Positions 31,094 through 39,535 of a stretch of 64,000 bases of DNA are shown here, piece by piece; positions within the stretch are counted from its first letter, which is position 1, and the number at the start of each line of letters is the position of its first letter. This DNA comes from Paenibacillus_E sp964253085 (lineage in GTDB: Bacteria > Bacillota > Bacilli > Paenibacillales > NBRC-103111). The notes beneath the pieces were generated by a model. The model saw only the letters and a program-made list of their open reading frames with translations. It did no database searches and had not been told where the DNA came from. The DNA lies in contig NZ_CAXUQH020000001.1 of the NCBI RefSeq assembly GCF_964253085.1, positions 186,001-250,000 on the forward strand, given 5' to 3'. The position numbers and the translations under genes are program-made.

Positions 31094-31981
31094 GTGAGTG
31101 TAACAATACAGAAAAGCTACCGCGAGGATCCTAGCGGTGTAGGCACGCTATACCTGGTTGCCACACCGATCGGCAACCTCGAAGATATGACCTTCCGAGC
31201 GATCCGCACGCTGAAGGAAGTGAGCATGATTGCCGCGGAAGACACGCGGCAAACACGCAAGCTGCTGACCCATTTCGAAGTCGCTACGCGACTGGTCAGC
31301 TATCACGAACACAACAAGCAAGCAAGCGGCCCAGAACTGGTCCGCTTGCTGCTTGAAGGGCAGAGCATCGCGCTAGTCAGCGATGCTGGCCTGCCGGCCA
31401 TATCCGACCCAGGTTATGACCTGGTGCGGATGGCCGTAGACGAGGGCGTGCCGGTGGTGCCCATCCCCGGCGCGAATGCGGCCCTGTCGGCGCTGATTGC
31501 ATCAGGCTTGCCGACAGAGCGTTTCTCCTTCGTCGGTTTTCTCCCCAGGGAGAAAAAGGACCAGACGAAGTTGCTCGAAGGGCTGCAGCATGTGCAAGAC
31601 ACATTGCTGTTCTATGAATCGCCGCACCGCGTGGAGAAAACACTTCTGCGCATGGCGGAAGTGTGGGGGGCGGAGCGCAGGGTTTGCCTCGCCCGCGAGC
31701 TGACGAAGCGGTACGAGGAGTTCCTGCGAGGTACGATCGCAGAGTGCCTCGCGCACTTGGAGCAGTTCCCGCCGCAGGGCGAGTACTGCGTCATCGCCGA
31801 AGGCGCATCCGACGCGGCCGTGCAAGAAGCGGCTGACGGTTGGTGGGAGGCGAAGTCGCTCGGCGAGCATGTCGCCCACTATGAGGAGCGCGGGATTGAT
31901 CGCAAGGATGCGCTGAAGCTGGTTGCGACGGATCGCGGATTATCGAAGCGTGATGTATACAATGCGTTGCTGGAGCGCTAA
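31094..31981 (+). CDS. rsmI: 16S rRNA C1402 ribose 2'-O-methyltransferase
   Basis: 295 residues from a GTG at 31094, 7 bases after GAGGGA; in-frame starts at 31076/31079 have no ribosome site. Family segments are LYLVATPIGNLEDMTFRA, AAEDTRQTRKLL, SYHEHN, SDAGLPAISDPG and PIPGANAALSALIASGLPT, the last forming the SAM-binding part of the tetrapyrrole-methylase fold. It methylates the ribosomal P site with RsmH. The gene is distinctly GC-richer than its neighbours. Confidence 0.95.
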   Translation: MSVTIQKSYREDPSGVGTLYLVATPIGNLEDMTFRAIRTLKEVSMIAAEDTRQTRKLLTHFEVATRLVSYHEHNKQASGPELVRLLLEGQSIALVSDAGLPAISDPGYDLVRMAVDEGVPVVPIPGANAALSALIASGLPTERFSFVGFLPREKKDQTKLLEGLQHVQDTLLFYESPHRVEKTLLRMAEVWGAERRVCLARELTKRYEEFLRGTIAECLAHLEQFPPQGEYCVIAEGASDAAVQEAADGWWEAKSLGEHVAHYEERGIDRKDALKLVATDRGLSKRDVYNALLER

Positions 31982-32106
31982 GGTGCCAAGCAAGAGATAT
32001 CAAAGGGAAAGGCCCTTCTAAGGGGCCAATCCATCTATCATATATAGGATTGCGATATCTTCGATTCACATTCCAATGTGGGGTCTTCTATCTTCTGGCG
32101 TCTATA

Positions 32107-32154
32107 CAAAAAAAGATCTCTAACCCGTGGCCGAAGCCAACAAAGTTAGAGATG
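32107..32154 (-). terminator. Intrinsic terminator of abrB (minus strand)
   Basis: Read on the minus strand, ATCTCTAAC (32145-32153) pairs with GTTAGAGAT (32116-32124), with GTTGGC and GCCAC extending the stem, followed by a T-run at 32108-32114. A separate GGCCC/GGGGCC hairpin at 32010-32027 lies between rsmI and this site. Confidence 0.8.
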
Positions 32155-32222
32155 AAAGGAGATATGAAAAAGGTTAGAATTACCAATAGGATAAGTGCTA
32201 CTTCTATTATATACTACTTTTC

Positions 32223-32477
32223 TTATTTTGTCACAGGTGTTGGCATTTCTGATAAACAAATATGACAAACAATTTTTCCTTTGAAGTACGATACATTCTC
32301 CGCATTGCCACAGAAGATACAAGCTGGCTCATATTTCTTCAGCATGATGCGCTCACCGTCTACATATATTTCCAAAGCGTCTTTCTCGCCAATACCCAAC
32401 GTGCGGCGCAGCTCGATTGGAATAACAACGCGTCCTAGTTCGTCCACTTTTCTAACAATTCCGGTAGATTTCATCAT
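32223..32477 (-). CDS. abrB: Transition-state regulator AbrB with Cys-rich C-terminus
   Basis: 84 residues. The N-terminal half (KSTGIVRKVDELGRVVIP, then RRTLGIGEKDALEIYVDGE) is nearly that of B. subtilis AbrB and forms the swapped-hairpin DNA-binding domain. The C-terminal half differs: CIFCGNAENV and CHICLSEMP give two CxxC pairs in place of the B. subtilis multimerisation domain, suggesting a zinc knuckle. AbrB represses stationary-phase and biofilm genes during growth. The promoter at 32550-32578 and Spo0A boxes at 32519-32535 are described separately. Confidence 0.94.
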   Translation of the reverse strand: MMKSTGIVRKVDELGRVVIPIELRRTLGIGEKDALEIYVDGERIMLKKYEPACIFCGNAENVSYFKGKIVCHICLSEMPTPVTK

Positions 32478-32518
32478 ATATATAAAACCCCTTTCGATTT
32501 TATCAATTTTTTATCAAT

Positions 32519-32535
32519 ATCGTCATGTTTCGACA
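32519..32535 (-). promoter_or_regulatory. Tandem Spo0A boxes downstream of the abrB promoter
   Basis: On the minus strand TGTCGAA (32535-32529) exactly matches TGNCGAA, and TGACGAT (32525-32519) matches 6 of 7, 10 bases apart, on one DNA face. They lie about 8-24 bases after the expected start of abrB transcription, as do the Spo0A repression sites of B. subtilis abrB. Confidence 0.7.
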
Positions 32536-32549
32536 TTTGCTTATGACTT

Positions 32550-32578
32550 ATGATACCAACGATTCCCAAAATAGTCAA
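32550..32578 (-). promoter_or_regulatory. Sigma-A promoter of abrB
   Basis: On the minus strand TTGACT (32578-32573), 17 bases, TATCAT (32555-32550). Confidence 0.75.
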
Positions 32579-32763
32579 CCATATTTTCACTGAAAACGAG
32601 TAGTTTCATCTCTAATTTGATTATTTTTATGATACGGTAAAAAACGATGGTGGCGCTATCTACAAGGGGTTGTAAGGATTATATTACGTACTTTTCAAAT
32701 GTCTAATTACTAAGAGGTGCTGGAAAATAGGCGCTTGAGCTCTGAATAAATTGGAATTTGATA

Positions 32764-32811
32764 TTCGACATTAATCGACATATCGAAGGATTTCATGTCG
32801 GAAATGTCGAA
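32764..32811. promoter_or_regulatory. Cluster of four Spo0A-box-like sites ahead of the HD gene
   Basis: TTCGACA (32764) and ATCGACA (32774) read as TGTCGAA/TGTCGAT on the minus strand; TGTCGGA (32796) and TGTCGAA (32805) are on the plus strand. Pairs are 10 and 9 bases apart. They fill the space just upstream of the HD gene's ribosome site, in a 368-base gap with no gene. Confidence 0.5.
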
Positions 32812-32845
32812 AGTATTTAACTAGATTAAGGGAGGTTCGAGCTGT

Positions 32846-34123
32846 ATGAATGAAGAGAAGGTATTTAAAGATCCCGTTCACAAATACATATATGTGCAAG
32901 ACGATACGATTTGGGATTTAATTAATACCCGTGAGTTTCAACGTTTGCGCCGCATTCGTCAATTAGGTACGTCCTATTTAACTTTTCATGGTGCTGAGCA
33001 TAGCCGCTTCTCCCACTCGCTTGGTGTCTATGAAATTACGCGGAAAATTATTTCGCAATTTGAACGCAATCTTTATGAGGATTGGCCAAAGGAAGAGCGT
33101 CTGCTATGTCTATGCGCAGCATTGCTGCATGATTTGGGACATGGTCCGTTTTCACACTCCATTGAGAAGGCTTTCGGCACAAGGCATGAGGACTGGTCCT
33201 GCCGCATCGTGTTAGGGGATACCGAAGTGAACGAAGTGCTGAGCCGTGTCTCGCCTGATTTTCCGAAGAAGGTGGCAGGTGTCATCTGTAAATCCTATAG
33301 CGAAGAAATTGTCGTCAGCCTGGTTTCCAGTCAGTTGGATGCAGACCGCATGGATTATTTGCTGCGTGATGCCTACTTTACGGGGGTTAACTACGGAACG
33401 TTCGATCTGGAGCGAATCCTTCGTGTGATTAGGCCATACAAAGGGCATATTGTTGTCAAAGAGAGCGGCATGCATGCCGTTGAGGATTATCTGATGTCTC
33501 GCTATCAGATGTACTGGCAGGTTTATTTTCATCCAGTAACCAGAAGCGCTGAAATTCTTTTGCATAAAGTGTTTGCGCGCGCGAAGCATTTGTATGAGGA
33601 AGGCTATACGTTCGGATTTATGGTTGAGCCGATTCTTCATCTCATTCAGAATCAAATATCCTTAGAAGATTATTTGCTGTTAGATGAGTCGGTCATGCAA
33701 ACGATGCTGACTTTTTGGAGTCAAGAGAAGGATGGTATGCTGGGGGATATGTGCAAACGATTCTTGGATCGTAAATTGTACAAGTACAGTACCTTCGATG
33801 GAGATCAGGAGCAGCTCATTCAGCGCATGGAAAAAGTGATGAGAGAAGTTGGTTTCGACCCGACGTACTATATGGAAATTGATTTCCCTTCGAATCAATC
33901 CTATGACGTGTACAGAGCTGGTGAGAATGATGATAATTTGCCAATCCTCTTGCTGGATCATAAGGAGACGTTAACTGAAATTACGCATCGGTCTGAAATT
34001 GTACAGTCGATTAGTGGTTTCCAGATGGGTAAGCATCATGTGTACTATCCAGAGGAGTTGCTTGAACGATTGAATGCCGAAGATTATCCAGATGTTTGGG
34101 AGATGTTGGGGGAGCAGGAGTAA
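32846..34123 (+). CDS. HD-domain phosphohydrolase (YwfO/dGTPase-like)
   Basis: 425 residues. The HD metal motif is seen as His57 in FSHSLGVYE, His95-Asp96 in LLHDLGHGPFSH, and a later Asp in SSQLDADRMDYLLRDAYFTG. This last block plus the start VFKDPVHKYIYVQDD is typical of YwfO-like proteins related to dNTP triphosphohydrolases. Likely substrates are (d)NTPs, possibly under (p)ppGpp control, by family. The ATG follows AAGGGAGG. In B. subtilis metS occupies this place between abrB and tatD, so the HD gene is a local substitution. Confidence 0.88.
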   Translation: MNEEKVFKDPVHKYIYVQDDTIWDLINTREFQRLRRIRQLGTSYLTFHGAEHSRFSHSLGVYEITRKIISQFERNLYEDWPKEERLLCLCAALLHDLGHGPFSHSIEKAFGTRHEDWSCRIVLGDTEVNEVLSRVSPDFPKKVAGVICKSYSEEIVVSLVSSQLDADRMDYLLRDAYFTGVNYGTFDLERILRVIRPYKGHIVVKESGMHAVEDYLMSRYQMYWQVYFHPVTRSAEILLHKVFARAKHLYEEGYTFGFMVEPILHLIQNQISLEDYLLLDESVMQTMLTFWSQEKDGMLGDMCKRFLDRKLYKYSTFDGDQEQLIQRMEKVMREVGFDPTYYMEIDFPSNQSYDVYRAGENDDNLPILLLDHKETLTEITHRSEIVQSISGFQMGKHHVYYPEELLERLNAEDYPDVWEMLGEQE

Positions 34124-34193
34124 GAAGGAGTAAGCAGGTATAAGCAAGATGACAGAACATCATTCATATTCAGTTACATAAGGGAGAACAGTC

Positions 34194-34961
34194 ATGTTAA
34201 CGGATTCACACACACATTTAAATGCCGAGCAATTTAAAGATGATCAAGATGAAGTCATTCAGCGAGCGTTAGAGGCCGGCGTTACGAGAATTGTGAATGT
34301 CGGCTTTAATCGAGAAACGATTCCTAGCTCAATAGAGCTTGCTGAGAAATACGATTTTATTTATTCGACGGTTGGCTGGCATCCCGTAGATGCGATAGAT
34401 ATGATGCCTGGCGATTTGGAATGGATTGAGTCCTTATGCCAGCATGAGAAGGTGGTTGCGATCGGAGAGATTGGTCTGGATTATTACTGGGACAAGTCGC
34501 CTAAGGATGTTCAGCAACGTGTCTTTCGGGAGCAAATTCGTCTTGCGCGCAAGCTGGGGATGCCGATTGTGATTCATAATCGGGATGCACATCAAGACAT
34601 TCTAACGATTCTCAAAGAAGAGAAGGCAGCAGAGGTTGGAGGTATCATGCATTGTTTCTCGGGCAGTTGGGAGACAGCGAAGCAGTGTCTGAATATGAAT
34701 TTCCATATTTCCTTTGGAGGCCCTGTTACGTTTAAAAATGCGGTGCAACCGAAAGAGGTGCTGGCGCAGGTTCCGCTTGATCGTTTATTGATCGAAACGG
34801 ATGCGCCGTACTTAACGCCACATCCTTTCCGCGGTAAGCGCAACGAAACCGGTTATGTTCGCTTGGTGGCCGAGACTGCCGCGGAAATTCGGGGAATGAC
34901 GCTGGAAGAAATAGCTGAAATTACAACCAACAATGCAATTCGGTTACTCGGCCTCAAGTAA
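34194..34961 (+). CDS. tatD: TatD family metal-dependent DNase
   Basis: 255 residues, a TIM-barrel amidohydrolase. Metal ligands are seen in TDSHTHLNAEQF, the Glu in AIGEIGLDYYWD, HNRDAH, MHCFSGSWE and the Asp in LLIETDAPYLTP. The family (YabD) is a 3'-5' DNase or quality-control hydrolase. The ATG follows AGGGAGAACAGTC. Its 3' end overlaps the convergent ecsB-like gene by 18 bases, so the last codons of both genes share DNA. Confidence 0.93.
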   Translation: MLTDSHTHLNAEQFKDDQDEVIQRALEAGVTRIVNVGFNRETIPSSIELAEKYDFIYSTVGWHPVDAIDMMPGDLEWIESLCQHEKVVAIGEIGLDYYWDKSPKDVQQRVFREQIRLARKLGMPIVIHNRDAHQDILTILKEEKAAEVGGIMHCFSGSWETAKQCLNMNFHISFGGPVTFKNAVQPKEVLAQVPLDRLLIETDAPYLTPHPFRGKRNETGYVRLVAETAAEIRGMTLEEIAEITTNNAIRLLGLK

Positions 34962-36194
34962 GGCGTTTTTCTTAAACTTCCGGCGTAGGACTACGCCGCA
35001 TGCGAAAGAAATGAAGGCAAGACCGAACAAGGGGACTACGATATACAGGATGGGGGTTCCCATCATAAATGGAATCGTTAGGATGACAAACTCTAGTAGG
35101 AGGGTTAGCCAGATGATAAAGGCTAGGGAACCTGCTCTGGCTTGAGGCTCCAATGGATACATATGGAGCCAAAACGTATAGCGATGCGCACGTTCCAATG
35201 AAGTAAGCTGAACCATCGAGATCACAAGTGCGATGAACAGGATGACGCTTCGTGCAGTAGTGGAGTCTGCAACGGCAATAGCTAAGATGCCGATCACAGT
35301 CAAACGGAGCACAATAGCGAACATCTCAGTGCGCAGCAAAGTCTTCATATATAAGTAGAGAAACGCCGAATCCTGTCGAAATGGAATTGTTCGGGTAATC
35401 CCGCTGATCCAACCTCGGCGGGTTATTCGCGTTGGCAATTGAGGTACATCCACGAACCAGTTGAAGAAGGCGTAGAGTCTAGCTTGCTGCTGTTTCTCTT
35501 TGGCAATCAGGTAGTCCCATCCGATCACATATCTAGCCACGTATCGGAATGCAATCAGCCAAACGAATACAAGAAGTATCGCAGCTAGGCTTGCCCATAA
35601 ACTGCTATAGTGAAATTGGATCGTAATTAAGGCAAGGGATGCCACCCATCGAAAACAAACAGAGATGAATCGAGTTCGCTCAACGGCAAATCTTCCTTCC
35701 TGCCAACTCGCTAATAGGTTCGCTACTTTTAATAGAAGTAATAGAGCGAAAATGAGAAGAAATGGCTGATTTTCAGTACCTAGACAGTGTTTATAAAGGG
35801 GGCTTAATGCGACCCAACCGAGAAATAACCAAACACTCTGAAGTGAAAAGCTATACAGGAAGCTGCTTCGGAAATAGGCACCCATTTCATGTTCAATCCG
35901 CAATAGAAACATCCGGTCGGCACTGCGAGTCAGCGTTCGAATGGAGCTTGAAGCGACGAGTGGAACGAGCACGAGCAGCACGATCCATAGGTACGGATAA
36001 TCTGTCGGAAGACGCTGTAATGTTTTTGCATAATAATAGGAAGAAACGATGACAAGAAACAACAAGAAGCCGATAAAATTACTGCGTGCGGCATACTGCC
36101 AATACCCCATGGATTCCTTCATATAATGTTGAAAACGCTGCTTCCATAATGCATGTGTGTTAAATGCATGCGTACTATTTGTTAAGTGACTCAT
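34944..36194 (-). CDS. ecsB: ABC transporter permease, EcsB-like
   Basis: 416 residues from the minus-strand ATG at 36194, which overlaps the stop of the ATPase gene (ATGA) and has AAGGAGACATGGC upstream; a longer frame to 36329 would run through the ATPase gene. About ten hydrophobic segments are seen, e.g. FIGFLLFLVIVSSYYYAKTL and YLWIVLLVLVPLVASS, with the RFSERTRFISVCFR-type arginine-rich loops of EcsB proteins (AVERTRFISVCFRW). EcsAB in B. subtilis affects secretion, intramembrane proteolysis and competence. It overlaps tatD tail to tail by 18 bases. Confidence 0.82.
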   Translation of the reverse strand: MSHLTNSTHAFNTHALWKQRFQHYMKESMGYWQYAARSNFIGFLLFLVIVSSYYYAKTLQRLPTDYPYLWIVLLVLVPLVASSSIRTLTRSADRMFLLRIEHEMGAYFRSSFLYSFSLQSVWLFLGWVALSPLYKHCLGTENQPFLLIFALLLLLKVANLLASWQEGRFAVERTRFISVCFRWVASLALITIQFHYSSLWASLAAILLVFVWLIAFRYVARYVIGWDYLIAKEKQQQARLYAFFNWFVDVPQLPTRITRRGWISGITRTIPFRQDSAFLYLYMKTLLRTEMFAIVLRLTVIGILAIAVADSTTARSVILFIALVISMVQLTSLERAHRYTFWLHMYPLEPQARAGSLAFIIWLTLLLEFVILTIPFMMGTPILYIVVPLFGLAFISFACGVVLRRKFKKNALLEAE

Positions 36195-36934
36195 GCCATG
36201 TCTCCTTGAACGAGCTTGTAGAAGATGTCGTCTAATGACGCCTGAGGCAAAGCCGTCTGGGTGCGCAATTCGACTAAATCTCCCTGGGCAACCATATGGC
36301 CTTCGTGGAGAACGACATAAGCATCGCAATATTTTTCAATTGTAGACAAAATGTGTGAGGAAATGAGAAATGATGCGCCTTTCTTCTTCATTTGAACCAT
36401 GAGATCAAGCAAGGAACGAATGGCTAAGGGATCGAGTCCGAGAAATGGTTCATCGATTATATATAAAGAGGGTTCGATCAGGAAGGCGTTCATGATCATG
36501 ACCTTCTGCTTCATCCCTTTGGATAAATGACTTGCGAAGCTATTGAGCTTGTCTTTCATTTGAAACTGCTCTAACAAAGATTGGGAACGGGTTTCATAAT
36601 CCGCCTTAGAAATACCGTAAGCCATCGCTGTAAGCTCGAGGTGTTCGCGAATCGTAAGCTCTTCGTATAATTCCGGACTTTCAGGCACATAAGCGTATGT
36701 CGCGCGGTATGGCAGCGGATTTTCGGCTAGCGTCAAACCGTTAATGCGAATGGACCCTTTTTGGGGTTGAAGCAGTCCGAGAATATTTTTGATGGTGGTA
36801 CTTTTTCCTGCACCATTAAGTCCGATTAGCCCCATCATTTCACCTTGGCGGATCGAGAAGGTAAGGTTATGTAGAACAGGTTTGTTGGGTAAATATCCAC
36901 CGAATAAAGCGTTTACTTGCAAGATGGGACCCAT
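36191..36934 (-). CDS. ecsA: ABC transporter ATP-binding protein, EcsA-like
   Basis: 247 residues from the minus-strand ATG at 36934 (AGGGAGG 8 bases upstream), the same length as B. subtilis EcsA; an upstream in-frame TTG at 36976 lacks a ribosome site. Walker A is GLNGAGKSTTI, the signature is LSKGMKQKVMIM, Walker B is SLYIIDEPFLGLD and the H-loop LISSHIL. It drives the EcsB-like permease coded next. Placement beside tatD and before yabE is unlike B. subtilis, where ecs is elsewhere. Confidence 0.88.
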   Translation of the reverse strand: MGPILQVNALFGGYLPNKPVLHNLTFSIRQGEMMGLIGLNGAGKSTTIKNILGLLQPQKGSIRINGLTLAENPLPYRATYAYVPESPELYEELTIREHLELTAMAYGISKADYETRSQSLLEQFQMKDKLNSFASHLSKGMKQKVMIMNAFLIEPSLYIIDEPFLGLDPLAIRSLLDLMVQMKKKGASFLISSHILSTIEKYCDAYVVLHEGHMVAQGDLVELRTQTALPQASLDDIFYKLVQGDMA

Positions 36935-37155
36935 CTCAATTGCCTCCCTAAATAGCAAATTATTGGTATTTATCAATCAAATACTTCCAGAATCATTATA
37001 AACAAATTTGCATTTTTAGCCTAGTTTTGACCATTATATACTGAAAAATAGAGTATACGTACGTTAAAGTTAGACACATGTAGATATAAGTGGGTTATAT
37101 GTGAAAAATAATCGAAATTTAATCGATTTAGCCCTTTTTAACGGGTGTTAATCCC

Positions 37156-37184
37156 TTTACAGGTTGAGATTAACAGCGTAATAT
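37156..37184 (+). promoter_or_regulatory. Sigma-A promoter of the riboswitch-yabE transcript
   Basis: TTTACA (37156-37161), 17 bases, TAATAT (37179-37184). Transcription would start about 35 bases before the riboswitch. Confidence 0.65.
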
Positions 37185-37225
37185 ACTTTTCATAATAACT
37201 TAATATCCAATTTGCCAATTTTCCA

Positions 37226-37398
37226 TTCGCTGAGTTCCAAATGTGGAAACGGGGGAACCACTGCAAGCTTAATGAGCATTCCAATGCGGTTAAGTAAGCA
37301 GAGAGTAACAGGGGTGAATCATAGACGTCAAACAAGCAGTTTGCGTCTACGTAGGGCGACTCTCACGTCCGAATCCGTCAGCTAACCTCGTAAGCGTA
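37226..37398 (+). ncRNA. Cyclic di-AMP riboswitch (ydaO-yuaA leader)
   Basis: The conserved blocks of the ydaO class are present in order: CGCTGAGTTCC, AACGGGGGAACCA, AGGGGTGAATC, TAGGGCGACTCTCACGTCC, GAATCCGTCAGCTAACCTCG and TAAGCG, the last pairing with the first CGCT. This class turns gene expression off when c-di-AMP binds and often precedes cell-wall hydrolases and potassium transporters. An intrinsic terminator at 37450-37485 follows, then yabE, a 3D-domain wall protein. The fit of sequence, terminator and target gene is strong. Confidence 0.93.
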
Positions 37399-37449
37399 AG
37401 AGAGGTAACGATTGTCGTGCGTGCTATTTGTATTTCACTATGCAAACTA

Positions 37450-37485
37450 AGCCAGCGAGAAGAGTCCTCTTCTTGCTGGCTTTTT
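37450..37485 (+). terminator. Riboswitch-controlled intrinsic terminator before yabE
   Basis: AGCCAGCGAGAAGAG pairs with CTCTTCTTGCTGGCT around TC, followed by five T residues. It is the natural expression platform of the riboswitch 51 bases upstream. Confidence 0.88.
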
Positions 37486-37693
37486 GTCCTCATATAGGGT
37501 TTTACACAGATCATAAGACATAAAACAACCCGGAATTCATAGGATGATGAATAGGTAAAAGGGGGGGCGACCAGATTCAGCAAGGCAACAAGGCTGATGA
37601 TGGCGAGCGTGTTAAGTTAAACTAAAAACCTTAGTCGCGTCAAATTAATCATGCTGTAACCTGGCGGCGAGGCTTTGAAGGAGGACCGAAGAA

Positions 37694-38833
37694 GTGGGCA
37701 GTATCTCAATTAGCGAGACCCATGTAAAACGATCATCCAGCATGTCCTTCGCATTGCGATGGAAGCATGAAAACTTGCGTTTGATTTTAAGCCTAGCTAT
37801 AATCTCAATCGCAATGACTTTCATGTTTTTGGTGTTGTTGTACGGAACGGCTACCAAGAGCGTATCCGTGGTTGTTAATGGACAAGAAACTATTGTGCAC
37901 ACGAAGCAATGGGTCCTGCAACGCCTACTGGATGAACAAGCCATAACGATTGGTGAGCACGATGAAATTTCAGCTTCACTCACGACCAAGCTCAAGGGTG
38001 GAGACAAAATTGTTATCGAGCATGCCTCACCGATTCAATTGACTGCTGATGGAAAGACCACCACTGTTTACACAACTGCAAGAACGGTAGAAAGTGCATT
38101 GCAACGTTTAAATATTGCACTTGGGGAGAACGATCGAATTTCTCCCGAACCGACGTCCGCTCTTACAACTGGCGATGAAATCAAGATCGTCCGTGTGAAA
38201 AAAGAGACGGAGGAAGTCTCTGAACCGATCGCATTCGAGACAGAGAAAAAGAATGACGCATCTTTACTTAAAGGGAAAGAGCAAGTAGTCCAAGAAGGTA
38301 AAGAAGGCGTATTGGTCAAGAAGAAAGAAAAGACTTTCGAGGACGGTGTTTTAGTCGCGGAAGCAGTTGTGGGTGAAGAAGTACAAACAGAAAGTGTTAA
38401 AAAAGTAGTATCGGTAGGCACGAAAAATCCCGTGGTTGTGCTCTCTGCCTCTTCGCCGAGCGTGGATGAGGTTTCCAAGAACGGTGTGACATTCGGCTAC
38501 AAACAAATTCTCAAAAACGTGAAGCTTACTGCTTATTCAGCGGACGCTGCGTCGACAGGCAAAACTGAGGGCTCCTCTGGGTATGGTAAAACCTACACAG
38601 GTACTACCGTGACTGAAGGGCGTACAATTGCCGTCGATCCGAAGGTTATTCCGCTTGGTTGGTGGGTGTACATTGAAGGGATTGGTTTCCGTCGTGCTGA
38701 GGATATTGGCAGCGCCGTGAAAGGCCAAATGATCGATGTTTACTACGAAGATCACGGTTATGCAAATAAATTCGGCACGAAGCAAGGGTACACCGTGTAT
38801 GTGGTTGGCCCTACAAAACCGTCCCAAAACTAA
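37694..38833 (+). CDS. yabE: YabE-like cell wall protein with G5 and 3D domains
   Basis: 379 residues from a GTG (AAGGAGG 9 bases upstream). An N-terminal anchor (LILSLAIISIAMTFMFLVLL) is followed by two DUF348 repeats (VVVNGQETIVHTKQWVLQ and LTADGKTTTVYTTARTV), a G5-type region with EEVSEPIAFETEKKND, and a C-terminal 3D domain whose three Asp are in IAVDPKVIPLG, RAEDIGSAVKG and MIDVYY. This is the architecture of resuscitation-factor-like lytic transglycosylases. The upstream c-di-AMP riboswitch would couple wall remodelling to turgor and potassium status. Confidence 0.93.
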   Translation: MGSISISETHVKRSSSMSFALRWKHENLRLILSLAIISIAMTFMFLVLLYGTATKSVSVVVNGQETIVHTKQWVLQRLLDEQAITIGEHDEISASLTTKLKGGDKIVIEHASPIQLTADGKTTTVYTTARTVESALQRLNIALGENDRISPEPTSALTTGDEIKIVRVKKETEEVSEPIAFETEKKNDASLLKGKEQVVQEGKEGVLVKKKEKTFEDGVLVAEAVVGEEVQTESVKKVVSVGTKNPVVVLSASSPSVDEVSKNGVTFGYKQILKNVKLTAYSADAASTGKTEGSSGYGKTYTGTTVTEGRTIAVDPKVIPLGWWVYIEGIGFRRAEDIGSAVKGQMIDVYYEDHGYANKFGTKQGYTVYVVGPTKPSQN

Positions 38834-38899
38834 CGTGTAAACGGTAGTTCCGGCGGGAACACTACTAAATACACGTAGCTTGGCATCTGCCTGCGCGAA

Positions 38900-38924
38900 A
38901 GAAGAGGAGACCCCTCTTCTTTTT
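38900..38924 (+). terminator. Intrinsic terminator after yabE
   Basis: AGAAGAGG pairs with CCTCTTCT around a 4-base loop, followed by T residues. Confidence 0.85.
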
Positions 38925-38950
38925 CTGCGTACTGGGGAAGGAAAACGGTG

Positions 38951-39484
38951 ATGATAAAAGAAATGATCGTAGTGGAAGGTAAGGACGATACAGCTGCTAT
39001 CAGGCGGGCTGTGCAGGCGGATACGATAGAAACAGGCGGCTCCGCTATCGGACAAGCCGTACTCAAGCGAATTGCGCTGGCTCAGCAGCGCAGAGGCGTC
39101 ATAATATTCACGGATCCGGATCACGCAGGGGAACGGATTCGCAAAATCGTGGCAGCCAAGGTGCCTGGCTGCAAGCATGCCTTCATTACGCAGGAGCAAG
39201 CTGCGTATAAAGGCGACATCGGCGTCGAGAATGCGACGCCAGAGACAATCCGCCAGGCGCTTCAGAGCCTGCGAACTGAGTATGATGCGGCAGTCTCGCA
39301 GTTGACGATGGAGGACCTGATCGCTGCCGGTCTCATCGTGCATCCGGATGCGGCAGCTCGCCGCTTGGCCGTAGGCAATGCGCTGGGCATTGGTTATTGC
39401 AATGGCAAGCAATTTTATAAGCGTTGTGCGATGTTTCAGATTTCGCGAGAGGAATTTGAGGCGGCGCTCGAACATTTGAATTGA
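38951..39484 (+). CDS. rnmV: Ribonuclease M5
   Basis: 177 residues from the ATG at 38951 (a GTG one codon earlier is also possible; GGGGAAGG is upstream). The Toprim domain is clear: IVVEGKDDTAAIRRAV with the catalytic Glu and the metal-binding IFTDPDHAGERIR. RNase M5 matures 5S rRNA, a substrate coded at 23663 here. The order rnmV-rsmA matches B. subtilis, with 51 bases between them. Confidence 0.95.
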   Translation: MIKEMIVVEGKDDTAAIRRAVQADTIETGGSAIGQAVLKRIALAQQRRGVIIFTDPDHAGERIRKIVAAKVPGCKHAFITQEQAAYKGDIGVENATPETIRQALQSLRTEYDAAVSQLTMEDLIAAGLIVHPDAAARRLAVGNALGIGYCNGKQFYKRCAMFQISREEFEAALEHLN

Positions 39485-39535
39485 ACACACCTGAATGACG
39501 AGAAAGAGAACCTAATAGATAATGAGGTCTAACCT

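Noticed and set aside
38537..39490. 317-codon open frame on the minus strand across yabE and rnmV
   Set aside because: It covers two clear genes on the other strand, has an Arg/His/Cys-rich unlikely composition and no ribosome site.
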